Positions 39,265-47,754 of a stretch of DNA of 64,000 nt are shown piece after piece (position 1 is the stretch's first letter; every line of letters starts with the position of its first letter). A model generated the notes under the pieces. The model was not told the DNA's origin and did not search any database. It saw only the letters and a list, made by a program, of their open reading frames with translations. The translations under genes were made by a program, and so were the position numbers. The stretch is taken from positions 2,356,001 to 2,420,000 of the forward strand of contig OZ240228.1 of the NCBI GenBank assembly GCA_965197795.1. Direction: 5' to 3'. This stretch comes from WHTK01 sp965197795. Its GTDB lineage: Bacteria > Chloroflexota > Dehalococcoidia > DSTF01 > WHTK01.

Positions 39265-39741
39265 ATGAACGCGCCAGACCTGCATCAGATAAGCCTGACC
39301 GTCAACGGCCAGCAACACAGCGTCAGCGTCCCGGCCCGTCGCATGCTGGTCGACATGCTGCGCTACGACCTCGGCCTGACCGGCACCAAGGAGGCTTGCA
39401 GCGTCGGCGTCTGCGGCGCCTGCACCGTCTCGCTGGACGGTCGCATCGTTGCCTCCTGTCTGACCCTCGCCGTCCAGGCCGACGGCGCCGAGATCACGAC
39501 AATCGAAGGTCTCGGCACGCCGGAGCAGCTCAGCCCGCTGCAGCAGGCCTTCATCGACTGCGGCGGCTTTCAGTGCGGCATCTGCACCCCGGGCCAGATC
39601 GTCGCCGCCACGGCGCTGCTGGCTGAGAACGCCAAGCCGACCGAGGACGAGATCAAGGAGTGGCTCATGGGCAACCTCTGCCGCTGCACCGGCTACTACC
39701 AGATCATCGAGTCGGTTCAGAAGGCGTCCGGGCAGCTCTAA
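39265..39741 (+). CDS. coxS: (2Fe-2S)-binding protein, carbon monoxide/xanthine dehydrogenase small subunit type
   Basis: A 158-residue ferredoxin-like subunit. The plant-type cluster site is C45-C50-C53...C65 (EACSVGVCGACTVSLDG). The second, four-helix cluster site reads QCGICTPG...GNLCRCTGYY. It carries electrons from a molybdopterin site to FAD. Its TAA overlaps the coxM ATG (TAATG). In this family small, medium and large subunits work as a complex; the large one is absent here. Confidence 0.9.
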   Translation: MNAPDLHQISLTVNGQQHSVSVPARRMLVDMLRYDLGLTGTKEACSVGVCGACTVSLDGRIVASCLTLAVQADGAEITTIEGLGTPEQLSPLQQAFIDCGGFQCGICTPGQIVAATALLAENAKPTEDEIKEWLMGNLCRCTGYYQIIESVQKASGQL

Positions 39742-40592
39742 TGCGCGACTTCTACTTCCACTCGCCGGCCACCCTCGATGAAGCGCTTACGTTGCTCGAC
39801 GAGCACCAGGACGACGGCCGCCCGATGGCCGGTGGAACGGCGCTCATCGTGCTCATGAAGCAGTCGCTGGTCGACGCCGACCACATCATCAGCCTCGGCC
39901 GCATACGAGGCCTCGACGGCGTCCGGCAGGAAGCCGACGGCCTGCACATCGGCGGCCTGACGCGCCACCGTGACGTCGAGACCTCGGCGCTGGTCAAGCA
40001 ACACGCGCCCTTGCTGGCCGACGTCTACCGCTCCGTGGCCACCATCCGTATCCGCAACGTCGCCACGGTCGGCGGCGGCATCGCCCACGCCGACCCGGCT
40101 CAGGACCCGCCGCCCGGGCTGATCGCGCTCAACGCCAGCGTCAAGCTGGTTTCCAAAAACGGCGAGCGCACCCTGCCGATCACGGACGTGTTTCAGGACT
40201 ACTACGAGACTGCGATCCAGCCCAACGAGCTGCTATCGGAGGTGATCATCCCGGCGCTGCCGGCTTCGGCGAAGACCGCCTACCTCAAGTTCCTGCCCCG
40301 CACCGCCGACGACTACGCCACCGTTGCGGTCGCCGCGCGCGGCGAGGTCGAAAACGGAACGGTGCGTAACCTCAGAGTCGCGCTCGCCGCCGCCGCCTCG
40401 ACGCCGGTGCACGCCACGGCCGTCGAACAAGCGCTGGAGGGCCAGCAGGCTACGCCGGACAACATCCGCCGCGCCGCCGAAGCCGTCGCCGACCAGGTCG
40501 ACCCGCTTGACGACTTCCGCGGCAGCGCCGGCTACAAGCGCGACATGGCCGTCGTCTTCACACGCCGCGCCCTCGAGCGCATCCTGCTTTAG
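39741..40592 (+). CDS. coxM: FAD-binding protein, carbon monoxide dehydrogenase medium subunit type
   Basis: A 283-residue subunit of the xanthine-oxidase family. RDFYFHSPATLDEALTLL, GRPMAGGTALIVLMKQ (first FAD loop AGGT), ATIRIRNVATVGGGIAHADPAQDPPP (second FAD loop TVGGG-A-ADPA) and DVFQDYYETAIQPNELL are classical. The C-terminal CO-dehydrogenase flavoprotein domain is present. It accepts electrons from CoxS. It is translationally coupled to coxS and followed 11 bases later by coxG. Confidence 0.9.
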   Translation: MRDFYFHSPATLDEALTLLDEHQDDGRPMAGGTALIVLMKQSLVDADHIISLGRIRGLDGVRQEADGLHIGGLTRHRDVETSALVKQHAPLLADVYRSVATIRIRNVATVGGGIAHADPAQDPPPGLIALNASVKLVSKNGERTLPITDVFQDYYETAIQPNELLSEVIIPALPASAKTAYLKFLPRTADDYATVAVAARGEVENGTVRNLRVALAAAASTPVHATAVEQALEGQQATPDNIRRAAEAVADQVDPLDDFRGSAGYKRDMAVVFTRRALERILL

Positions 40593-40603
40593 CGAGCCTT
40601 GAG

Positions 40604-41050
40604 TTGAGATTCGAGCACAAGGTCACCGTCGACGCGCCGCGCCAGAAGGTGCGCGAATTCCTCGACGACTTCTCGAAGGCCGCTTCCTGCGTGCCCGGGC
40701 TGCAGGACCTCAAATCGCTGGGCAACGACGAGTTCGAGGGCACGATCCGGGTCCGCATCGGCCCGCTCGGCCTCAACGTCGCCGGCCACGCCACGGTTGA
40801 GCGCTCCGCCGACGGCAACTGGCGCGTCAAGGGCGACGGCCGCGACCGCCGCGTCGGCACCAGCATGACGGCCGACGTCGAGGCGAAGCTAAGCCAGGTG
40901 ACCGAATCGCAGACCGAGGTCGAGCTGGTAGCGGACGTGAACTTCGCGGGGCGTCTGGCGGAGCTGGGGCAGCCGCTGATCAAGCGCAAGGCAGATTCCT
41001 TCGTCGGCGATTTCGCCGACAACCTGCGCCAGGCGATCAACGCCAGATAG
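40604..41050 (+). CDS. coxG: CoxG-like SRPBCC protein (carbon monoxide dehydrogenase subunit G)
   Basis: A 148-residue START/SRPBCC-fold protein starting with TTG. FEHKVTVDAPRQKVREFLDDF, ASCVPGLQDL and GHATVERSADGNWRVKGDGRDR and the C-terminal GQPLIKRKADSFVGDFADNL match CoxG proteins, which help recruit or mature molybdenum hydroxylases at the membrane. It completes a compact S-M-G operon without a catalytic large subunit. The DNA beyond it changes composition abruptly. Confidence 0.82.
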   Translation: MRFEHKVTVDAPRQKVREFLDDFSKAASCVPGLQDLKSLGNDEFEGTIRVRIGPLGLNVAGHATVERSADGNWRVKGDGRDRRVGTSMTADVEAKLSQVTESQTEVELVADVNFAGRLAELGQPLIKRKADSFVGDFADNLRQAINAR

Positions 41051-41281
41051 CCAAGGCCTCCATCCCGGCTAGGTGGACAGCCGCCCTCAAATAAGTGGTC
41101 ACTTTGGGGACTGTCCAGACCACTGTATCCTGCTGAAAGAGATGATTAAGACGACGACATCCCGCATAGGACCGGGTAACTCCGCGAAGCCGCTCTTTCC
41201 GCCGAACAGGGCATGGTGGATTGACACGTTGCGATATCCACCGCTTCTCCTAATAACCTTGGCGGTCAATAAAAGCCTGCT

Positions 41282-41818
41282 TTGCTGCCTATTAAGGGCA
41301 TTAGTGAACAAGGGACCGAATCGCGACGAGCCGATGAGTGGAGCTGGCAGATTACTTGGGCACTCTTAGACCTCTTCTGCGCGCGGACACCGGAATGGGA
41401 GCACCAAAGGGCCCCCGGCGTCAGCGTCCGTCAACGCGGTCCAGACTTTGACCCCGTATTGAGACGCTTAGCGGAGTACCCGGAAGACACTGATTTGCTG
41501 TGCCGCATCGCTGGCAAATCAGCACGAACGCAAGATGACTTTTTTCTGGCAGTAATGACTCTTCAGAAGCTACGAAGGGCCCCCCGCGGGTACCCCAGCC
41601 GACCCGATTGGCAGACTATTCTTCGTGTCCTGACGATTGAGGCAATCAGATTCATAGCTTTGATGCCACTTCGGGACGCGATTATCTGCTTCAACACTAA
41701 CGCGGCAAACTTTGCCGCATACGAGCCCGTCGACACGCAATATGACCTGCGCATCTCCGCGCTTGATGGGCGGGCCTCAGTAGACAAGGACGCGTACCAA
41801 AGAGATCGAGGCGAGTAA
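41282..41818 (+). CDS. hypothetical protein in atypical-composition island
   Basis: A 178-residue frame with lower GC and different codon use than its neighbours. A long helical segment (WSWQITWALLDLFCARTPEW, LRRLAEYPEDTDLLCRIAGK) and a hydrophobic stretch (IEAIRFIALMPLRDAIICF) are visible. No family was recognised. The true start is uncertain: the first 15 residues may be non-coding. Confidence 0.4.
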   Translation: MLPIKGISEQGTESRRADEWSWQITWALLDLFCARTPEWEHQRAPGVSVRQRGPDFDPVLRRLAEYPEDTDLLCRIAGKSARTQDDFFLAVMTLQKLRRAPRGYPSRPDWQTILRVLTIEAIRFIALMPLRDAIICFNTNAANFAAYEPVDTQYDLRISALDGRASVDKDAYQRDRGE

Positions 41819-41835
41819 AGGCATACGCCAATAGG

Positions 41836-42225
41836 ATGGGTATCCGCGAATCTACGCTGTTGCCAATTCCGCAGCCGTACGGATGGCACCGATATCACAC
41901 CCGTGCATGCGAACGACAGTGGGAAGAGTCCGCGAAAGCTCAACCATTTCGGCTACGAGACAGTGGTCCAGGCGAGCTGCCATTGGTGGAAAGGGTGCCG
42001 GACTACCCACCAGACGCTCATTCAGATCCCTGTTCGCCAGATCCATCGCACACATGGGCATACGAAGTAACTTGGGAGGCCCTAGGGGGCATTGGTGATC
42101 CTTCGCACGAGGGAATGTGTTTGAACTGGATTGGGCCTTCGCTGCGAGCAGAAGGACTCGCCTTTGAGAATCGTTTAAGGCACCTGCGTGAAATGGCTCT
42201 CGCGGGCCAGAAAGTGGTCACCTAA
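41836..42225 (+). CDS. hypothetical protein in atypical-composition island
   Basis: A 129-residue frame rich in proline, tryptophan and charged residues (WAYEVTWEALGGIGDPSHEG). It follows the previous hypothetical gene after 17 bases. No domain or catalytic motif is recognisable, and coding potential is only moderate. It ends at a 10-bp sequence (AAGTGGTCAC, 42212-42221) that also occurs at 41093-41102. Confidence 0.35.
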   Translation: MGIRESTLLPIPQPYGWHRYHTRACERQWEESAKAQPFRLRDSGPGELPLVERVPDYPPDAHSDPCSPDPSHTWAYEVTWEALGGIGDPSHEGMCLNWIGPSLRAEGLAFENRLRHLREMALAGQKVVT

Positions 42226-42301
42226 CATCGACCGGAGAAGTGATGACTCAAGGATAGGTTCGCCTCCTCCGCTCCGAGGCAACTGGTAAGAAAGAGGAGA
42301 C

Positions 42302-42391
42302 GTGGACCCCGCTAGTATCGTGAGCCTGATTGTCGCAATTCTCACAGCCATTCGACTCCTGCAAGAGATCATTTGTCGGCTGAAGCCCTAA
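42302..42391 (+). CDS. 29-residue hydrophobic peptide
   Basis: The GTG start lies 5 bases after GAGGAG. The peptide VDPASIVSLIVAILTAIRLL plus a basic end (QEIICRLKP) is a single amphipathic or membrane helix, similar in shape to type I toxins of the Fst/Ldr kind or small regulatory membrane proteins. No antisense RNA can be shown from sequence alone. Only the ribosome-binding site, the hydrophobicity and the clean frame support it. Confidence 0.35.
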   Translation: MDPASIVSLIVAILTAIRLLQEIICRLKP

Positions 42392-42505
42392 GCTGCCAAG
42401 ACTCGGGCTTCATGCTGACCATATGATCGTTCGCGGTTTCGCCTCCCATCTCCGCCACGTACTATGGAACAGTAAGCCCACACGTAGTTCATCCGGGAGG
42501 CCTGA

Positions 42506-43828
42506 TTGGGAGCCACCAGCGACATCGCCGAGTTCGCCGTCAAGACGCACTTCGAAGACCTGCCCGGCGACGTCGTACACGAGGCCAAGCGCGACATCAT
42601 CAACGTGCTGGCGGTCAGCCTCTACGCCGCGCGGGATCCGTCCCTGCAGTACCTGATTTCGATGTTCAACGAAGAAGGCAGCCGCCCGCGCGCCACGGTC
42701 TGGGGCGCCAACGCCCGTACCGGGCTGGGCAACGCGGCGCTGGCCAACGGCTACACCGCCCACCTCGAGGACTATGACGATACGCACTTCCCCACCGTCG
42801 CCCACCCCACGGCGCCAACCCTGCCCGCCGCGCTGGCGATCGGCGAGAACCGCGGTGCTTCCGGGCGAGACCTGATCACCGCCGTAGCGCTCGGCATCGA
42901 GACGGTCTGCCGCACCAGCCTCTCGGTCCACCCGTGGCACTACGACCTCGGCTGGCACATCACCGGCACGATGGGCGTCTTCGGCAGCGCCATCGCGGCC
43001 GCGAAGATGCTCGGCCTCGATGCCGATCGCACCGTCGGCGCGCTGGGAGCCGCCGGCACGCAGGCGGCGGGCGTCCGAGAGGCCTTCGGCACCATGGCGA
43101 AGCCGATGCACGCCGGACGAGCGGCGCAGGCGGGCGTCGTCTCCGCCTTGCTAGCGCAAAAGGGCTTCACGTCCGCCAGGACAATCCTCGAAGGTCGTCG
43201 CGGCGTCATGGAAGTTATGTCTACTGAGCACGACCTGTCGCGCCTGACCGACGGCCTTGGCGAGCGCTGGGAGATCTTCAAAAACGGCCTCAAGCCGTAC
43301 TCCTGCGGTGTCGTGTCTCACCCGGCGATCGACGCCGCGATCGCGCTACGCGGCCACGCCGGCTTCGACCCCGCCGCGGTCAAAAGCATCGAGGCGGACG
43401 TGCACCCCCTGGTGCCGGAGCTGATGGGACGCATGGAGCCGGATGTCGGCCTCGCCGGCAAGTTCAGCTGCGCCCACTGCATCTCGGTCGGCCTCGTCGA
43501 CGGCGCGGCCTACCCGGCGCAGTTCACCGACGCCAAGGTGGTCGACCCGCTGCTCACGGACCTGCGCCGTAAGGTCCAGTTCAACGTCGTCGACGGCATC
43601 GGCGAGGACCAGGTCGAATTGCGGGTCACGATGCAGGACGGCAGCGTTCTGACCGAACGGGTCGAGCACGCCAGCGGCTCGCCGGAGAACCCCCTGAGCG
43701 ACGAGCGCCTGGCCGAGAAGTTCATGACCATGGCGAGCCCAACGCTGGGCGAAGCCGACGCCCGCGAACTTCTTCAGCAACTCTGGCAGCTCGAAGACGC
43801 ATCGAACGTCGGCGGCCTTGTCCCCTGA
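42506..43828 (+). CDS. MmgE/PrpD family protein
   Basis: A 440-residue 2-methylcitrate-dehydratase/iminodisuccinate-epimerase-type protein, starting with TTG behind GGGAGG. TSDIAEFAVKTHFEDLPGDVVHEAKRDIINVL, ALANGYTAHLEDYDDTHFPTVAHPTAPTLPAALA (active-site region with D-H-P) and HITGTMGVFGSAIAAAKMLGLD are family hallmarks. Members dehydrate or epimerise carboxylic acids. The substrate is not assignable. Its last codons overlap the start of the CAP-domain gene. Confidence 0.88.
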   Translation: MGATSDIAEFAVKTHFEDLPGDVVHEAKRDIINVLAVSLYAARDPSLQYLISMFNEEGSRPRATVWGANARTGLGNAALANGYTAHLEDYDDTHFPTVAHPTAPTLPAALAIGENRGASGRDLITAVALGIETVCRTSLSVHPWHYDLGWHITGTMGVFGSAIAAAKMLGLDADRTVGALGAAGTQAAGVREAFGTMAKPMHAGRAAQAGVVSALLAQKGFTSARTILEGRRGVMEVMSTEHDLSRLTDGLGERWEIFKNGLKPYSCGVVSHPAIDAAIALRGHAGFDPAAVKSIEADVHPLVPELMGRMEPDVGLAGKFSCAHCISVGLVDGAAYPAQFTDAKVVDPLLTDLRRKVQFNVVDGIGEDQVELRVTMQDGSVLTERVEHASGSPENPLSDERLAEKFMTMASPTLGEADARELLQQLWQLEDASNVGGLVP

Positions 43829-44592
43829 CAAACGCCACCTCGCATTACTCCTGTTAGCCGACCTCACAATCGGTTGCATCCGGACGGGCGATCCGTCGAC
43901 TGAGTCAGCCGGCGGTGCGTCCGGCACCGGCGCTGCCTCAGCCGCCGTGATCATCGCCACGCTAACGCCGGAGGCGACTCTGGCGCGTCCCACGACGACC
44001 ACGCCGCCAACCCGGACGCCTCAACCGGAAGCGACGTCGCTGCCGCCCACCGAAACGCCCTCATCCACGACGCCAACTTCCACGCCCACGGCCACCTTCA
44101 CTCCGACCCCCTCTTCGTCTCCGACACCAAGCCCAACGCCGACGATCACACCCACTCCCACCCTGACGCCGACGCCGATCATCATCGCCGGCATCGTGCT
44201 ATCGCAGCGAGAGCACCAGCTGTTCGCGGCGCATAACCAGCTTCGCGTCGGCCAGGGAGTCGCGCCGCTCGGAATTGAACCCGGTCCTGATGGACGTCGC
44301 GCGAGAGCGTGCCCAGACGATGGCCGACAGCGGCGTCTTCTCGCACTACGCCCCCAACGGCGACACCGTCTTCGACCTGCTCGACGACGCCGGCTACGCC
44401 TTCGGCGACGCGACGGAGAATACCCACTTCAACAACGTCGCGTCGGGAGAGGTCTCGTTCGCCATGAGCGAGTATCGGAGCAGCCCGCCGCACCTCGCCA
44501 ACATCCTCGATCCCGGCTTTCGTCGCGCCGGCATCGGCTTCGTCACGTCAACCTCCGACGTGCACTACGTCGTCGTCGTCTTCTCCGACTAG
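43818..44592 (+). CDS. CAP-domain (SCP/PR1) lipoprotein, frameshifted
   Basis: A TTG start overlaps the PrpD stop. A hydrophobic leader ends in a possible lipobox cysteine (LLLLADLTIGC). A threonine/proline spacer of about 75 residues (TPTPTLTPTP-like) follows, then the CAP domain begins (LSQREHQLFAAHNQLRVGQG). At about 44268 one base appears to be extra. The next frame continues NPVLMDVARERAQTMADSG, FSHYAPNGD, SPPHLANILDPGFRRAGIG and ends VHYVVVVFSD. CAP proteins act outside the cell, often with calcium or lipid; the role here is unknown. Confidence 0.65.
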
Positions 44593-44625
44593 CTCACGGT
44601 TTGAATCGCGCAGCGAACGGCCACG

Positions 44626-45756
44626 CTAATGCGCCGCCTCTTCGTCGTGACGGCGCCAGGCGGCCTCCGAGAGTAACTGCAGGCCCGAAGCCACCAGCGA
44701 GCGACCGCCGAGCACGACCGGTATCGGCGCCTCGCACGCCTCGGAGGTGAACTCGCGCGCCCAGTCGTCTGAGATGCCCGCTGGTTGCATGGCGTCGGAG
44801 AGAAATCGGTCCGATCGCGACGGCCGCAGCCCCATGTGCGCGAACAGCGGCCGCGTGTCGATGAACGCCGCCTGCCCCATCTGCGGCAGCTCCTCGAAAA
44901 AGCGGCTCGCGCCGACGCTTTGCAGGTGGAAGCCCAGCATCGACCGCGCCTTGCCGTCCACGTCCCGGCCGGCGGCCTGCAGTCCGCGCTCCTCGGCGAA
45001 CAGGCGCACGCGGCAGGCCGTCTCCGATTCCAGGTACTGCCACGTCTGCGTGCCGACCCGGCCCGCTACGATCACCTCGGCATCGCGCTCGGTGAACAGC
45101 CGAGACGCTCGCTCGAGCCGCGACGTATCGATCCCTAGCGAGTCGATGTGGCGTTGCAGGTTGGGGCCGGCGCCTCCGGCGTAAGCCAGGATCGCCAGGT
45201 CGCCCGGCGTGTCGATGTCGAACTGGTTCTCCATCGTACGTGCCAGCGACCGGTTCTCCAGGCCTGCTTCGTCGCGTAGCAGCCGCGGCATGACCCGATC
45301 GTTATCGGGCAGCTCGATCTGCTCCACCGTCTTGCCGGGCACGAATCCGATCAGGTCGGCCGAGAAGAAATTGTTGGCCACCACCGCCTTCTTCGAGCGG
45401 CGTAGCTCGTCCGCCACCTTCGCCAGCTCCGGTGCTTTGATCAACGGCAGGCCGTTGCCCGCGTAGACCGGCCGCTCGAGCCCGTAGCGCGTCACGACTC
45501 CTTTGATCCGCCGCCCGATGTGAAACGGCTGCCCCGGCAGGTCGACGTCTATTTCCGTGCGAGCCGGCAGGCGGCCTTCCAGAGCCTCCGCCGAGGAGCG
45601 GTCCGTCACCAGGACCTGGCCCGCGAAGGCGCCGCTCGCGACCGCCTCCTCCAGCATGTCCAGGCCACATTCGCGCAGCGCCTCGGCCAGGGCGTCTTCG
45701 GCGGTACTGCCGCCGAGTCCGCCGCAGAACAGGATAAGCATCGGATCGTGGATCAT
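44626..45756 (-). CDS. GT-A-fold nucleotidyltransferase-like protein
   Basis: A 376-residue protein. ASGAFAGQVLVTDRSSAEAL and VVANNFFSADLIGF suggest a nucleotide-binding Rossmann-like N-half. NQFDIDTPGDLAILAYAGG closely resembles the DIDTPEDL end motif of MobA/CofC-type nucleotidyltransferases. The C-terminal 170 residues are unassigned. It might activate a cofactor precursor such as a lactate- or phosphoenolpyruvate-type unit for F420, attractive given the LLM enzymes, but this is only inference. Its ATG overlaps the comF stop. Confidence 0.45.
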   Translation of the reverse strand: MIHDPMLILFCGGLGGSTAEDALAEALRECGLDMLEEAVASGAFAGQVLVTDRSSAEALEGRLPARTEIDVDLPGQPFHIGRRIKGVVTRYGLERPVYAGNGLPLIKAPELAKVADELRRSKKAVVANNFFSADLIGFVPGKTVEQIELPDNDRVMPRLLRDEAGLENRSLARTMENQFDIDTPGDLAILAYAGGAGPNLQRHIDSLGIDTSRLERASRLFTERDAEVIVAGRVGTQTWQYLESETACRVRLFAEERGLQAAGRDVDGKARSMLGFHLQSVGASRFFEELPQMGQAAFIDTRPLFAHMGLRPSRSDRFLSDAMQPAGISDDWAREFTSEACEAPIPVVLGGRSLVASGLQLLSEAAWRRHDEEAAH

Positions 45757-46457
45757 CAGTCCTCGCGCGCCAGCGTGAGCCCGCTGACCTCGGCGACGCC
45801 GGCGTTGAGCAGCTCAATCGCGCCAGCGTTGAGCGTAGCGCCGGTAGTCGCAACGTCGTCGATTATGAGGACGCGACGACCGGCCACGCTGCCCACCCGC
45901 GCCACTTCGAACGCACCGGCGACATTGCGGCGCCGCTCGGCCGCCGTCGCGCTCTGAGCTTGTGGCGCTACGCTCCCAGTGCGCCGCAACGCCTCCACCA
46001 GCGGCACGCCAATTCCCCGTGATACTTCTTTCGCCAGCAGCGACGCCTGGTTGTAGCCGCGGCTTCGCCTGCGCCCCGCGGCGAGCGGCACCGGCAGGAT
46101 GACCTCAGCATCCAGGCCGTGCATCTCGTAGCAAATCGTCATCTGCTCGGCCAGCGTCCCCGCTAGACTGCTCCGCCCGCCGAACTTGAAGGCCTGCACC
46201 AGCTTGCGAACGTCCCCCTCGTAGCGATAGACGGCGCGCAGCCGCGTCAGCTCCGCCGGATGTGCGGCGCAGGCAGCACATTTTTCACCGCCCAGCGGCA
46301 GCCAGCACGCGCCGCAACGGCGACCGTCGGCGCGCGGCAGAGACGCCTCGCAGGGGCCGCCCAGAAACGACCCGTGCCTGGCGCAGAGCGCGCAGCGTGG
46401 CGGGTACAGCAAATCCAGCGCCAGCCCGCCGAGACGTGTCAGGTTGCGTGTCACCAT
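45756..46457 (-). CDS. comF: ComF family phosphoribosyltransferase-like protein
   Basis: A 233-residue ComF-type protein. An N-terminal zinc ribbon (LYPPRCALCARHG and GACWLPLGGEKCAAC) precedes a type I PRTase domain with GRRRSRGYNQASLLAKEVSR and the PRPP-binding RVLIIDDVATTGATLNA. ComF is needed for natural DNA uptake in Gram-positive and other competent bacteria. dprA, a competence-linked gene, lies 14 kb away. It shares a TGATG overlap with the nucleotidyltransferase-like gene. Confidence 0.9.
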   Translation of the reverse strand: MVTRNLTRLGGLALDLLYPPRCALCARHGSFLGGPCEASLPRADGRRCGACWLPLGGEKCAACAAHPAELTRLRAVYRYEGDVRKLVQAFKFGGRSSLAGTLAEQMTICYEMHGLDAEVILPVPLAAGRRRSRGYNQASLLAKEVSRGIGVPLVEALRRTGSVAPQAQSATAAERRRNVAGAFEVARVGSVAGRRVLIIDDVATTGATLNAGAIELLNAGVAEVSGLTLARED

Positions 46458-46517
46458 CGGACTCGGAGTATAGCAAGGAGCCCGAGGGCCGCCGGGCGCG
46501 GTGCTAGAATCGATCTC

Positions 46518-47213
46518 GTGAAGGTATCGCTGCTGCTCTTCGCCGGCCTGCGCGACGCCATCGGCGAACGCAGCCTCTGCATGGAGCTCGACGAGGGGTC
46601 GACCGTGGCCGACCTCAAGCGGCGACTCGGCGTCGACTATCCGCGGATCGAACCGATGCTGGAGACCGTGGTCTGCGCCATCGACGACGATTATGTTAGC
46701 TTCGAGGCGCCCCTGCACGACGGCGCCGAAGTCGCGATGATCCCACCCGTCAGCGGCGGCGCGGTCGTCGATACGTCATCGGCGCTGTGCCGGCTGACGC
46801 ACGACGTCATGGATCCTCAAGCGCTGGCTGATCTGGTGCGGCGCGACGAGGCCGGAGCGTTAGCGCTCTTCTACGGCAACGTGCGCAACCACAGCGAAGG
46901 TCGCGACGTGGAACGGCTGGAGTACGAAGCTCACGAGAGCATGGCGGTCGCGAAGATGCGCCAGGTGGCGGCGGAGACCAGGCGCCGCTTCCCGCAGATC
47001 AGCGAGGTCGGGGTCTGGCACCGCGTCGGGACGCTGCAAATCGGCGAGACGAGCTTGCTCGTCGCCGTTTCCTCACCGCACCGTCAGGAGGCGTTCGAGG
47101 CCTGCCACTGGTGCGTCGACCATGTCAAAGAAGTGGTGCCCGTCTGGAAGAAGGAGCACTGGGTCGGCGGTGGCGGCGAATGGGTACCCGGCCACCACGT
47201 CGATGTCACCTAG
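46518..47213 (+). CDS. moaX: MoaD-MoaE fusion (molybdopterin synthase both subunits in one chain)
   Basis: A 231-residue protein starting with GTG. Residues 1-81 are MoaD/ThiS-like (VSLLLFAGLRDAIGERSL ending MIPPVSGG). Residues 90-231 are MoaE (ALALFYGNVRNHSEGRDV, LEYEAHESMA, HRVGTLQIGETSLLVAVSSPHR, CHWCVDHVKEVVPVWKKEHW). MoaD normally needs a free C-terminal Gly-Gly to carry sulfur to MoaE. In M. tuberculosis MoaX, a similar fusion, the chain is cut after Gly-Gly; here the site is PPVSGG-AVVD. The product serves molybdopterin enzymes such as CoxL-type hydroxylases. Confidence 0.92.
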   Translation: MKVSLLLFAGLRDAIGERSLCMELDEGSTVADLKRRLGVDYPRIEPMLETVVCAIDDDYVSFEAPLHDGAEVAMIPPVSGGAVVDTSSALCRLTHDVMDPQALADLVRRDEAGALALFYGNVRNHSEGRDVERLEYEAHESMAVAKMRQVAAETRRRFPQISEVGVWHRVGTLQIGETSLLVAVSSPHRQEAFEACHWCVDHVKEVVPVWKKEHWVGGGGEWVPGHHVDVT

Positions 47214-47286
47214 GGGACTCGAAGGCACCCGGCGACCAGGCCCCTTGCTTCGAAGAGAGGCTTCGTCGCTACCCGAGGTTGATTGG

Positions 47287-47601
47287 TTACTCCGCGCTGG
47301 CGCCGACGTGGACTTCGCTGTCGGTACGCTGGCTGGAGAAGCAGTCGTTGCAGTAGACCGGCCGATCTAACCGCGGCACGAAAGGCACCGTCGCCTGGTT
47401 GCCACAGGACGCGCAGGTTATCGTCGTACCGCCTTCGCGGGAACCGCCAGTACGCTCGCGCCGACGGTTAGCGCGGCAGTTCGTGCAGCGCTGCGGCTCG
47501 TTCATCAGGCCCTTCTCGAGGTAGAAGCCTTGCTCGCCGGCCGTGAACACGAACGACTGCTCGCAGTCTCGGCAACGTAGCGTCTTGTCCTGGAATTCCA
47601 T
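47287..47601 (-). CDS. double zinc-ribbon CxxC protein
   Basis: A 104-residue protein after a strong GGAGG site. TLRCRDCEQSFVFTAGEQGFY and RCTNCRANRRR form the first zinc finger, and ITCASCGN and VYCNDCFSS the second. The first block is typical of CxxC-CxxC zinc-binding proteins common in Chloroflexota. It is probably an RNA- or protein-binding accessory protein; function unknown. Confidence 0.75.
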   Translation of the reverse strand: MEFQDKTLRCRDCEQSFVFTAGEQGFYLEKGLMNEPQRCTNCRANRRRERTGGSREGGTTITCASCGNQATVPFVPRLDRPVYCNDCFSSQRTDSEVHVGASAE

Positions 47602-47754
47602 GCGGCCCCTCCTCCACCCCGATACCATCGAGGCCTCTGCAAGCAGGTTGTTGCTCTCCACGAGCGGCGGGCGGGGCCGAGAGTCTGGGTGACTTTAGCT
47701 AGCGCCTTCTGGTGTTGTCAATACACCTCATAGACGACGCGATTGAAGGTATGT

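Noticed and set aside
41073..41369. 98-residue frame right after coxG
   Set aside because: No ribosome-binding site, mixed composition and overlap with the next frame; it may be intergenic.
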